NCBI GenBank assembly: GCA_025360615.1 | Contig: JANYBX010000376.1 | Coordinates: forward strand, 1-32,647 | Length of the DNA stretch: 32,647 nucleotides | From: Opitutia bacterium | GTDB lineage: Bacteria > Verrucomicrobiota > Verrucomicrobiia > Opitutales > Opitutaceae | Direction of reading: 5' to 3' | Part shown: positions 1 through 9,353 of the stretch, piece after piece | Layout: every line of letters starts with the position of its first letter | Numbering within the stretch: position 1 is the stretch's first letter | The notes under the pieces: generated by a model | Told to the model about the DNA's origin: nothing | Databases searched by the model: none | Seen by the model: only the letters and a program-made list of their open reading frames with translations | Program-made: the position numbers and the translations under genes

Positions 1-111
1 TTGGAAGATCACCTCGCCGCGGCCGCCCGACCCTGGTCCACCCCCACCGCCGTCGCCTCTCTCATCCACTCCTGGCTCTCCGATCAGGTAAACTTTGGCG
101 ATCCAGCCTAA
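1..111 (+). CDS. 3' end of a CDS that starts before the window; product unknown
   Basis: Open frame 1 from base 1 translating ...LEDHLAAAARPWSTPTAVASLIHSWLSDQVNFGDPA, stop TAA at 109-111. Confidence 0.5.
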   Translation: MEDHLAAAARPWSTPTAVASLIHSWLSDQVNFGDPA

Positions 112-142
112 AGTGTATTAGCTAGGGGTGATTGGTATAAGA

Positions 143-177
143 TTGGCGTCCCCCACGGGATTTGAACCCCGGTTCTC
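143..177 (-). repeat. Degenerate copy of a tRNA 3' end (T-arm plus acceptor 3' strand plus CCA); att-like remnant
   Basis: TTGGCGTCCCCCACGGGATTTGAACCCCGGTTCTC closely matches the 3' end of the tRNA-Glu at 3828-3904 (TTGGCGTCCCCACGGGGATTCGAACCCCGGTGCCC), same orientation; no matching 5' acceptor strand found. Confidence 0.65.
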
Positions 178-343
178 AAAAAAGGTCGGCGCCAGCGACA
201 TCGTCCTGCGTCACGAAGAAAGACCAACCGTCCGCCGCAAAACGAGCGCATCGATTTTTAGGATGCTCAAGCGAATCGTCACAATCCGGAAGCAATCGCG
301 CTCACCTGACATCGCAGAACTCGATTTCAGAATTCTTCAACGC

Positions 344-3300
344 ATGCTCCTCTTGATGCTTTCGTCCAAATCCTGCCACGTTTTCAGAGCATCCGTTCTC
401 GTGGGAGGTCTCATGGCGTTTTTGTTGAACGGTGCCGGTGCCGCACAAACGATCGCCGGTGAACCCCGCGCTTCCGACGATTTGGCTGAAGGCTTTTTCT
501 CTCCGCCGGTCTCGGCCAAGCCCCGGACGTGGTGGTTTTGGGGAGAGTCGGTGATCACTGAGGAAGGGATCACGAAGGACCTTGAGGCACTCAAGCGCGT
601 GGGATTCGGCGGCGTGGTCGTTTATGAGCAAGTTTTCACCGACCGACCGGATGCGTTGAAAAGCCTGTCGCCCGAGTGGCTGAGTCGATTTCGATTCGCC
701 GCCACTGAATGCAACAGGTTGGGCATGACGCTCGAGGTTAACGTGAGCAGCGGTTACGTGGCTGGTGGTCCGTGGATCACGCCCGAATTGGGGATGCAGC
801 GCTTGGTGGCAAGCGATACGATCATCGAAGGAGGGGGTCGCGTGGAGGTATCACTCCCACTGCCGCCTTCACGGCTGGACTTCTACCGCGATGTGGCGGT
901 GCTCGCTTATCCAACACCCGCTGGGGCGGAATCAGACGGAACGAGCCAGGCGGTCATCACCAGCACTCTCGCCGCCCAAAGACGGTGGTTCCGTGTTGAT
1001 CCAATTCGACTATGGCCCGGCTTACACCGCGCGCAGCATCAGCTACTCGCAGCGGCCAAATTGGAAGGCGCTCGTCATCGCGACCCAAGTGCCGACGAGC
1101 TGGGCAGACGACGCCTATGGGGAAAATATGCGCCTCAATCCGCCGATCGGCCAACTAGAAGCCAGCGATGACGGCCACGCATGGCGCGGGCTCTGCAGCT
1201 TGCCCGCGATCGGCCAGCAGCATGACAGCTGGACCCAACAGACGATCTCGTTTCCGGCCACGACCGCGCGTTTCTTTCGCCTGAATCTCAAAGGCTGGGG
1301 TTACAATGACCGCGTGAAAGACAGCGATCTGTTGCTGGCGGCAGTCGTGTTGCGCAATGAGGCGCGCGTGGATCATTGGGAATCCAAGTCGGGGAATGTC
1401 GTCGATTTTTCGAATCCCGATCTGACTCCGGCGTATCAAGGCAATGAAACGATCGATCCTGCTCACGTCGTCGATTTGACCCATCAGCTCGGAGCCGATG
1501 GAAAACTCACGTGGGACGCGCCGCCGGGGCGATGGACGGTGTTGCGGCTCGGCCACACTCCAACGGGCGTGCGCACGAAACACGGACGTCCGGAAACCAT
1601 GGGACTGGAATGCGACAAACTCAGCGCGACGGCCGCACGCGTCCAATTTGAAAACTATGTCGGTGTACTTCTCCGCGAAATTCGCCGCGCTCCCGGCGCC
1701 AAGCTCGCAGGGATCAACATCGATAGCGCCGAACACGGTTCGCAAAACTGGACGTCGGATTTCGAAATGCAGTTTGAAAAACGCCGGGGCTATTCGTTGC
1801 GCCGTTTCCTGCCCGTGATGATGGGACGTATCGTAGGCAGCCGCGAGCAATCGGAGAAATTGTTATTCGATGTGCGGCGCACGATCGCGGATCTGATGAG
1901 CGATGCTTATTTCGGAACGTTTCAGCAGCTCTGTCATGCCGCCGGAATGACTTCGATGGCGCAGGCTCCCGGCATCGCGACGTGCCTGCCCAGCGACAAC
2001 ATTCAGGCGAAAGGACGCACCGATATTCCGATGGGTGAATTCTGGATGACGCAGAAAGACGGGACCATCGATTGCAAGGAGGCGGCTTCGGCCGCGCATG
2101 TCTATGGATTAAGGGTCGCGGCTGCGGAAGCATTTACCGGCAGCGGCGCGGACGTTCAGCCGGCGATGATGAAGCCGTTTGCGGATGCCGCACTCGCCCT
2201 CGGTATCAATCGGTTCGTCGTTCTCGCGAGCATTCACCAGCCTTGGGATGATCGGAAACCTGGCGTCACCGAGGACCGCTTCTACCTGCCTTATCAACGT
2301 CACAACACTTGGTGGGAGGAGTCGGCGGGATTTTGGAATACGCTTGGACGCTCATCGCATCTGCTACAACAGGGGCGCGCCGTCGTGGACGTACTCTACC
2401 ACTTGGGCAACGACACACCGTTGAAGATCGCCACGTCGCGCCTGCGTCCCGCACCGCCCGCGGGATATGACTACGATGTAATGGGCGATGAAGTTTTCCT
2501 TGCTCGTACCCGAGTGGAAGATGGCCGGATCGTTCTGCCTGATGGCATGAGTTATCGCTTGCTCATTCTTGCCGGTGGGCAGCGAATGTCACTCGCGGCT
2601 GCCCGGCACCTGAAGACATTAGTGACTGCGGGTGCGGTCGTGCTCGCCCTTAACAAGCCACTCGAGTCACCGAGTCTCGGAGACGGGACTCGGGGTGACG
2701 AGGAGGTCAGGCAAATCGCCGACGAGTTGTGGGGCTCCGGACCCTCTGCGGTGGCGGGCGAAAAGAAAACCGGCGCCGGGCGGGTCGTTTGGGGCCGCTC
2801 GCCAGCAAACATTTTAGCTGAGTTGAAGATCGGACGCGATTTCGCGCTCGCTGAAGCGCGGCGGGGCGCGTCGGTGCTCTTCGCGCATCGGGCGACTGCG
2901 GACAAAGACATCTACTTCCTCGCGAATCATGGGCCGCACGGCGAAAAAATCACCGCGGCCTTTCGAGTGATGGGCCGGGTTCCGGAATTCTGGGATCCCG
3001 AGACGGGCGCCATCACACGGGCGACGGATTGGCAGATCGTCGGTGAATCAACGCAGGTGAAAATTTCTTTGGAAGCATCCGCCTCTCTCTTTGTTATTTT
3101 CCGCGAGAAATCCTCCAGCAAACAAGGCGTGGAGCCCGCCAAACCCGCTGTGCTCATAAGAGAGTTGCCGGTAGTGAAAACGTTGAAAGGTCCTTGGCAG
3201 GTCCGGTTCACTCCGGGCTGGGGTGCGCCGGAAAAAATTGAAATGCCCACGCTTCAATCCTGGACCGAAGCGGCCGACCCGGGCGTGCGGGCGTACTCGG

Positions 3301-3659
3301 GCTCGGCGGTCTACACGCACGATTTCGATCTCGCGGCCTCCGCGAAAAATGAACGCGTGTGGCTGGATTTGGGTGACGTAGCCGTGGTTGCTTCCGTGAA
3401 CATCAACGGCCACTCGTTGGGAACGGTTTGGAAAGCGCCCTATGCGGTGGACATCACGGATGCGCTTCAGCCTGGTCGCAATCAGCTCGAGGTGCGCGCC
3501 ACCAATCTTTGGAGCAACCGCCTCATTTACGATTCAGGGTTGCCCGAAGCAGAGCGCAAAACGTGGGTGACTTGGAATCCTTATCGCCCGACGGACACAG
3601 CTCCTCCTTCGGGGCTCATTGGGCCGGTGCTCCTCCGGAGCACCGTGTCGCAGCAATAA
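344..3659 (+). pseudogene. GH106-like alpha-L-rhamnosidase, secreted, interrupted by one frameshift near 975-990
   Basis: N-terminal part in frame 2 (signal peptide, FFSPPVSAKPRTWWFWGESVITEEGITKDLEALKRVGFGGV...) continues in frame 3 (PKDGGSVLIQFDYGPAYTARSI...PGRWTVLRLGHTPTGVRTKHGRPETMGLECDKLS...). C-terminal carbohydrate-binding-like domain present. Start taken at ATG 344 (or 356), downstream of the tRNA remnant. Confidence 0.75.
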
Positions 3660-3795
3660 CGCGAGTTCCGTCCGGAAGGCCGTGGATTTCCGCCCCGAAA
3701 AAACGCTCTGCGTCATCCAAAAACGTCCCCAAGCCTCGGGGTAATTATTGTCACTTCCATTGTCACTTTGACTACTTTCGTCCACAATAAGCCAC

Positions 3796-3813
3796 GTAAC
3801 TCGCTAAAGTTAC
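3796..3813. repeat. Short inverted repeat GTAACT-cgctaa-AGTTAC beside the tRNA 3' end
   Basis: 6-bp perfect arms, 14 nt from the tRNA CCA end. Confidence 0.4.
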
Positions 3814-3827
3814 GGGGCTTAAAAAAT

Positions 3828-3904
3828 TGGCGTCCCCACGGGGATTCGAACCCCGGTGCCCACCGTGAAAGGGTGGTGTCCTAACCGGGCTAGACGATGG
3901 GGAC
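3828..3904 (-). tRNA. tRNA-Glu (anticodon TTC), CCA encoded
   Basis: Reverse complement GTCCCCATCGTCTAGCCCGGTTAGGACACCACCCTTTCACGGTGGGCACCGGGGTTCGAATCCCCGTGGGGACGCCA folds as a cloverleaf; anticodon loop CTTTCAC. Confidence 0.97.
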
Positions 3905-4020
3905 TAACACGGAACCGGTGAAGCTACGGCGCGACCCACTTCGCGCAAGGACTTTTTTCCGCCCGATTTTCCCCGTGATTTTCTGCTGACTCACACCCTC
4001 GCCCGCCTGAATTCTCCCCC

Positions 4021-4932
4021 ATGACGTTCGCCGCCATCGCCGCCGCGCTCCCTCCCTCCGCCCGCACAGCCATCACGGGCCTGCCCTTCCCCCTCCTCGC
4101 TTCGGGCAAGGTCCGCGAGATCTTCGACCTCGGTGACGCGTTGCTCCTCACCGCCACCGACCGGCTCTCGGCTTTCGACGTCATTCTGCCCGACGGCATT
4201 CCCGGAAAAGGCATCATCCTCACGCAAATGAGCCTCTGGTGGTTCGAGCAAACGCGGGGCCTCATCGCGAATCACCTCCTCCCCGATCAGGCCGGTGAAT
4301 TCTCCCGCCGAGGCATCGCCGACCGCGATCTCCAACTCCGCAGCATGATCGTGCGTAAACTTAAACCCCTTCCCATCGAGTGTGTCGCCCGGGGCTACCT
4401 CATCGGCAGCGGTTGGAGTAGTTACCAAAAAACCGGCGCCGTTTGCGGTCTCCGTCTCCCCGCTGGCCTGCGCCAAGCCGACCGTTTGCCCGCCTCGATT
4501 TTCACCCCGACGACCAAAGCTCCGAAAGGCCAGCACGACGCCCCCATCGACGACGCCCAAGGCGCCGCCGCCATCGGTTCCGCGCTCTACGAAAAAGTGA
4601 AAGCCACCAGCCTCGCCCTCTACCAACTCGGCCATGACCGCGCCCGCGTCGCCGGCATGATTCTCGCCGACACAAAATTCGAGTTCGGCACCGACGCCGC
4701 CGGCAACCTTATCCTCATCGACGAAGTGCTCACGCCCGATTCCTCGCGCTACTGGCCTGCCGACGAATACCGTCCCGACTGCTCACCACCGAGCTATGAC
4801 AAGCAATTCGTCCGCGACCACCTGCTCGCGATCAACTGGAACCAACAGCCTCCCGCGCCCCACCTGCCCGCCGAGGTCATCACTCGCACTCGGGAAAAAT
4901 ATCTGGCCGCGCTGAAAAACCTGCTCAGCTGA
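4021..4932 (+). CDS. purC: Phosphoribosylaminoimidazole-succinocarboxamide synthase
   Basis: GKVREIFDLGDALLLTATDRLSAFDVILPDGIPGKGIILTQMS..., ECVARGYLIGSGWSSYQKTGAVCG, LILIDEVLTPDSSRYWPADEY are SAICAR synthetase signatures. Confidence 0.96.
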   Translation: MTFAAIAAALPPSARTAITGLPFPLLASGKVREIFDLGDALLLTATDRLSAFDVILPDGIPGKGIILTQMSLWWFEQTRGLIANHLLPDQAGEFSRRGIADRDLQLRSMIVRKLKPLPIECVARGYLIGSGWSSYQKTGAVCGLRLPAGLRQADRLPASIFTPTTKAPKGQHDAPIDDAQGAAAIGSALYEKVKATSLALYQLGHDRARVAGMILADTKFEFGTDAAGNLILIDEVLTPDSSRYWPADEYRPDCSPPSYDKQFVRDHLLAINWNQQPPAPHLPAEVITRTREKYLAALKNLLS

Positions 4933-4949
4933 GCGGGAGCGACGCAACT

Positions 4950-4973
4950 GTAGGAGCGGCTTTACGCCGCGAT
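4950..4973 (+). repeat. REP-like element, family A, single copy
   Basis: GTAGGAGCGGCTTTACGCCGCGAT; same sequence recurs at 32228. GTAG head followed by GCGGC/GCCGC stem; intergenic, downstream of purC. Confidence 0.75.
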
Positions 4974-4984
4974 TGATTGCTCGT

Positions 4985-6319
4985 TCACTGCATCGCCCCG
5001 AGCCGCCGCGGCGGCAAACTTGCGCCGCTGGCCGCGCGCACGAGTTCGCGGCGGAGCCAGTCGAGCGCTGCGTTCACCGCGCGCACTTTCACCGTCTGGC
5101 GCGGGCCGGGGTAATTGAGTTTTTTCGACCACATGCCGTGCGGCGCGTGGAGCGCGATGTAGATCGTTCCCACCGGATTTTCCTTCGTGCCGCCGCAAGG
5201 GCCCGCAAAGCCCGTGATCGCCATCGCGTAGTCGGCGCCGAGTTTCTCCGCCGCACCCGTCGCCATCGCCACGGCGTTTTCCGCGCTCACCGCGCCGTGC
5301 TGCGCGAGCAGGCACTCGGGCACGTCGAGCAGCTGCATTTTTGATTCGTTCGAGTAACACACGCAGCCGCCGGCAAAAAATTTCGACGCGCCGCAAATAT
5401 CGGTGAACGCATTCGCCAGCAGGCCGCCCGTCGCCGTCTCGGCCAGCGCGAGTTTTTTCTCCTGGGCCCGCAGCAGGTCCGCGCACACTTTCGCGAGCGA
5501 ATCGTGGCCGTAGCAGACGAAGTCTTCGCCGAGCAGCCGCGCGCACTCCGCCGCGATGTCGTGCAGTTCCCCATCGCTCAACTGGTCGCCGGGTGAACTC
5601 ACGCGACAGTCCACGTGGCCCGAGTGCGCGCAAAACGCGATGCTCAGCGCCGGGCCGAAGCGGTCGAAGATCGGCTGCAGTTTCGTCTCCAGCGCACTTT
5701 CGCCGACGCCCGAGGTGCGCAGCTGCACATACGCTTCGCGCTCCATCAGCAAGCCGCGCTCCGCGAGCCGCGGGATCACCTGATCGGTGAACATGGGCTG
5801 CAATTCGTTCGGCGGCCCCGGCAGCATCACGAGAATTTTCCCATCCTGCTCGACCCAGAGCCCGGGGGCGGTGCCGTTCGCATTGGCCAAAACTTCGCCG
5901 CGCTCAAAACAATCGGCCTGCTTCAGGTTGTTATCCGTCATCTTCCGGCCCAGCCGCGTGAAGCGATCGACGATGCACTGCACGATACACGCATCGCGCA
6001 CCAGCTTTTGGCCCAACACCGCCGCCACAGCTTCGCGCGTGCGATCATCGCACGTCGGCCCGAGTCCGCCCGTCGTGATCACCACGTCGGCCCGCGCCCA
6101 ACTCTCGCGAAACTGCGCCACGATCGCATCCGCCTCGTCTGTGATCGTGACGTTGCGGGCGAGGGTCACTCCCCGCCGGCCGAGTTGCGCGCCGACGAAA
6201 GTCAGGTGCCCGTTCGCCGTGAGCCCGAGGAGTAACTCATCGCCGAGCGTGAGCAGCTCATAGCGGATTGGGGCGACGGGCTTGCGCCGCCCCGGGGTGT
6301 TGCTGGAAGGAGAAACCAT
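4985..6319 (-). CDS. cinA: CinA family protein (MoaB/CinA domain plus C-terminal nicotinamide-nucleotide amidohydrolase-like domain)
   Basis: IRYELLTLGDELLLGLTANGHLTFVGAQLGRRGVTLARNVTITDE..., VVITTGGLGPTCDDRTREAVA, C-terminal LALAETATGGLLANAFTDICGASKFFAGG. Start ATG at 6317-6319. Confidence 0.92.
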   Translation of the reverse strand: MVSPSSNTPGRRKPVAPIRYELLTLGDELLLGLTANGHLTFVGAQLGRRGVTLARNVTITDEADAIVAQFRESWARADVVITTGGLGPTCDDRTREAVAAVLGQKLVRDACIVQCIVDRFTRLGRKMTDNNLKQADCFERGEVLANANGTAPGLWVEQDGKILVMLPGPPNELQPMFTDQVIPRLAERGLLMEREAYVQLRTSGVGESALETKLQPIFDRFGPALSIAFCAHSGHVDCRVSSPGDQLSDGELHDIAAECARLLGEDFVCYGHDSLAKVCADLLRAQEKKLALAETATGGLLANAFTDICGASKFFAGGCVCYSNESKMQLLDVPECLLAQHGAVSAENAVAMATGAAEKLGADYAMAITGFAGPCGGTKENPVGTIYIALHAPHGMWSKKLNYPGPRQTVKVRAVNAALDWLRRELVRAASGASLPPRRLGAMQ

Positions 6320-6355
6320 ACTTGCGAGGAGTAAAATTAGGCGGATTCTGCGAAA

Positions 6356-7858
6356 ATGCCAGCGAGCGATTCGGTCAACCTCAAGGAGAAGGTCCGCCAC
6401 CTCCCCGACAAACCGGGAATCTACTTAATGAAGGACCGGCTCGGTCGCATCATCTACGTCGGGAAGGCTAAAAGCCTGAAAAAGCGCGTGTCCTCCTATT
6501 TCACGCCATCGCGCGCCATGACATGGCATCCGAAAATCCGCGCGCTCATCGAGATGATCGCCGACTTCGACATCCATGAGGTGAAGTCCGAGCCCGAGGC
6601 GCTGCTCCTCGAGGGCAAGCTGATCAAACAGTGGAAACCGAAATACAACACCGACTTCACCGACGACAAACGCTTCCTCCTCGTCCGCGTCGATCCCGGC
6701 GAGGAACTGCCGCGCTTCCGCCTCACGCGTTTTAAAAAAGACGAGCGCTCGCGCCACTTCGGCCCCTTCGCCCACAGCGGCCTGCTGCGTAAAACCCTCG
6801 CGCAGATGCGCCGCCAGTTCGGCATCCTCCTCGGCGATGCCACACCGCAAAAACTCCCCGACGGCACTTGGCAGCTCTACAACGACGTCCGTCAGGAACT
6901 CTACGGTTTTGAAAATATCACGACGCCCGAGGCCTACCGGCGCCGCGTCGCCGACGCCTGCACTTTCCTCGAGGGCAAATCCCGCGAGTGGCTCGAAACG
7001 CTCCGCACCGAAATGCGCGCCGCCGCCGAAAAGCAAAACTTCGAGAAAGCCGCCGAGTTGCGCGACATCGTCTTCGCCCTCGAAAAAACCCTCGCGAAGA
7101 CCCGCAACTTCGAGCGCACCGATCCCACGCTGCCCGACGCCAGCGTCGAAGCCATGCGCGCACTCGGCATCGCGCTCGCGCTCGATCCACCGCCGCGCAC
7201 GATGGAGTGTTTCGATATTTCCCACATCTCCGGCACCTTCGTCGTCGCTTCGATGGTCCGCTTCGCCGAGGGCCGGCCCGACAAGGACAACTACCGCCGT
7301 TTCCAAATCAAAAGCTTCGTCGGCAACGACGACTTCCGCGCGATGGAGGAAGTCGTGGGTCGTCGCTACCGCCGCCTGCGCGATGAGAACAAGCCGATGC
7401 CCGACCTCGTCGTGATCGACGGCGGTCGCGGGCAAATCGGCGCGGCGTTGAAGGCCTTCATCGCGCTCGATCTCACACCGCCGCCGCTCATCGGCCTCGC
7501 GAAGAAACACGAGACGATCATCTTCCCCGATGAACGGCCCCCTCTGAACCTTTCGCTCAACTCGCCCGCGCTCAACCTGCTCCAGCGGATGCGCGACGAG
7601 GCCCACCGCTTCGCCAACACCTACAACGCCGATCTCCGCACGCGCAAAATCCGCGAGAGTGTGCTCGACGATTTCCCCGGCCTCGGCCCCGTGCGCCGCG
7701 CCGCACTGCTCGCGCATTTCGACACCATCGAAAAACTCCGCGCCGCTCCCGTGGAAAAAATCCAGGAAGTCGCCGGTTTCGGCGGGAAACTCGCCGCCGA
7801 GCTGCGCGCGTTTCTCAACCGCCCGGCCGCGACCGCCTCAGCCTCGACTCACGATTGA
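6356..7858 (+). CDS. uvrC: UvrABC system protein C
   Basis: GIY-YIG domain PGIYLMKDRLGRIIYVGKAKSLKKRVSSYF, UVR motif EKQNFEKAAELRD, RNase H-like MECFDISHISGTFVVASMVRF, C-terminal HhH. Confidence 0.95.
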   Translation: MPASDSVNLKEKVRHLPDKPGIYLMKDRLGRIIYVGKAKSLKKRVSSYFTPSRAMTWHPKIRALIEMIADFDIHEVKSEPEALLLEGKLIKQWKPKYNTDFTDDKRFLLVRVDPGEELPRFRLTRFKKDERSRHFGPFAHSGLLRKTLAQMRRQFGILLGDATPQKLPDGTWQLYNDVRQELYGFENITTPEAYRRRVADACTFLEGKSREWLETLRTEMRAAAEKQNFEKAAELRDIVFALEKTLAKTRNFERTDPTLPDASVEAMRALGIALALDPPPRTMECFDISHISGTFVVASMVRFAEGRPDKDNYRRFQIKSFVGNDDFRAMEEVVGRRYRRLRDENKPMPDLVVIDGGRGQIGAALKAFIALDLTPPPLIGLAKKHETIIFPDERPPLNLSLNSPALNLLQRMRDEAHRFANTYNADLRTRKIRESVLDDFPGLGPVRRAALLAHFDTIEKLRAAPVEKIQEVAGFGGKLAAELRAFLNRPAATASASTHD

Positions 7859-7948
7859 GGTAGGGCGGGTTATCCCTAACCCGCCGCTGCGACTCGGCCG
7901 ACCAGTCTGCTGAGTCCCACCGGCGCGTTAAGGATAACGCGCCCTACC
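7859..7948. repeat. Inverted pair of REP-like palindromes, family B (BIME-like)
   Basis: GGTAGGGCGGGTTATCCCTAACCCGCC... and reverse complement of CGGCGCGTTAAGGATAACGCGCCCTACC; each half is itself a hairpin. Confidence 0.85.
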
Positions 7949-9281
7949 GCTTCAACTGCCGGTCAGCGAAATCGAGATACCGCGCCCAGTCGTAGTCGGT
8001 CATGTCGTGTTTCCCCGTGCGGTCGTGGTAGCCGATCGTCTCGCCCACCGGCGTGTTCAACGCCGGCATCGCCGTCACACCCAACCCCTTTTTCCCGAAT
8101 AACGCATAGACTGGCTCGGCGCCCTGCGCCCCGAGAAATTCGCCGCGTGGGTCGCTCCACTGGTCGCCATCGGCGCTCGCCACATAGAGCGGGCGCGGCG
8201 CGATGAGCGCGAGTAGCTGGTGCTGATCGACGGGCAGGGCGCTTTCGTTGTCGTCGTAACGGCGAAAGTTTTTCGCGAACCAGTACGGGAACTTCCCGTT
8301 GATGATCGCGACCGTCTCCCCGTAGATGCGTTTGCTGAGCGCCGAGCCACCGCAGCCGCTCTCGTTGGTGACAAGCATCGCGAAGCGCTCATCCTGCGCC
8401 GCCGCCCAATCCGCCGCCTTGCCGAGCCGCGAAAAGCCGTGCACCGCCACGCGCTTCGCATCGAGGTCGCCATCGCTCTCGATGTAGTCGAGCGCGCGGC
8501 TCAGGCCCCACGCCCATGCGCCCATCGCACCCCAGGCATCGCCGGCGCGTTCCTCCGCCCCGCCCGTCACAAAAAGCGCCGCGACACTCATCGGATCCTT
8601 CAAGCCGTCGAGACGATCAGGGCAGAGATCGTTACACCACGCAGACGCCGTCGCGTAGCCGCGCGCGATTACTGTTTCGATCTGCCATTTATCCGCGTGG
8701 GCGCCGCGCTGCTCTTCTTTCACAGCGGGCTGCGAATCCGCGGGACGATAGCGCGGCACGTCGTAGACGACGCGCGGCTGCGCGAGCGTGATTCCGGGAT
8801 CGGCGTGGACCGTGTGATTTCCGATAAAATTCAGGCCGAGAAAAACCGGCGGCGGCGTGCTCACGCCGTTCGGCTGGTAAATCAAGAGGTGCATCCGCGG
8901 GCCGTCGGTTTTGCCGGTGAACCACAACGTCACCTCCTTGCGCGTGGCTTTGCCGCCGAGCGCCTCGCGATCCACTGAAGTTACCTCAAAGCGCATCGCC
9001 GCCGGACGGCCCGCGGGCGTGCGGCCGTAGATTTCCCGCGCAAAAATTTCCAGCAGCTCCGGCCGGCGTTTCGCGCGCCACACGGCGACATCGCGCACCG
9101 CCGTGCCGTCGGCGCACACCAGCGGGTCGGGCAACGTGTAGGGCGGCACCTTCGCTTCTTGGGTAATCGCCGGCGCCGGTGCGGCCCATCCCGACGCGAC
9201 CGCCAGCGCACAAGTCATCAAGGATAAACCGATACGCGGGGACATGTCCGCAACTTGGCGCGCATTCGCCGCGGCGCGCAA
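7944..9281 (-). CDS. CE15-like glucuronoyl (4-O-methylglucuronoyl) methylesterase
   Basis: [40 protein letters not shown], nucleophile motif [24 protein letters not shown], signal peptide. Confidence 0.88.
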   Translation of the reverse strand: MRAAANARQVADMSPRIGLSLMTCALAVASGWAAPAPAITQEAKVPPYTLPDPLVCADGTAVRDVAVWRAKRRPELLEIFAREIYGRTPAGRPAAMRFEVTSVDREALGGKATRKEVTLWFTGKTDGPRMHLLIYQPNGVSTPPPVFLGLNFIGNHTVHADPGITLAQPRVVYDVPRYRPADSQPAVKEEQRGAHADKWQIETVIARGYATASAWCNDLCPDRLDGLKDPMSVAALFVTGGAEERAGDAWGAMGAWAWGLSRALDYIESDGDLDAKRVAVHGFSRLGKAADWAAAQDERFAMLVTNESGCGGSALSKRIYGETVAIINGKFPYWFAKNFRRYDDNESALPVDQHQLLALIAPRPLYVASADGDQWSDPRGEFLGAQGAEPVYALFGKKGLGVTAMPALNTPVGETIGYHDRTGKHDMTDYDWARYLDFADRQLKR

Positions 9282-9353
9282 GCCGGAGCTGCTCCGCAGC
9301 GCTCACTTTGGCGCTCGAAACGACCCTCCGCTCCCTTACGTCTATGCACCTTG

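Noticed and set aside
143-220. A second functional tRNA gene
   Set aside because: T-stem has indels and no matching 5' acceptor or anticodon arm was found; treated as a remnant.
128-343. N-terminal extension MIGIRLASPTGFEP... of the first ORF
   Set aside because: It translates the tRNA 3'-end remnant; the signal peptide begins at 344 or later.
6425-7717. 430-aa minus-strand ORF
   Set aside because: Shadow ORF antisense to uvrC.
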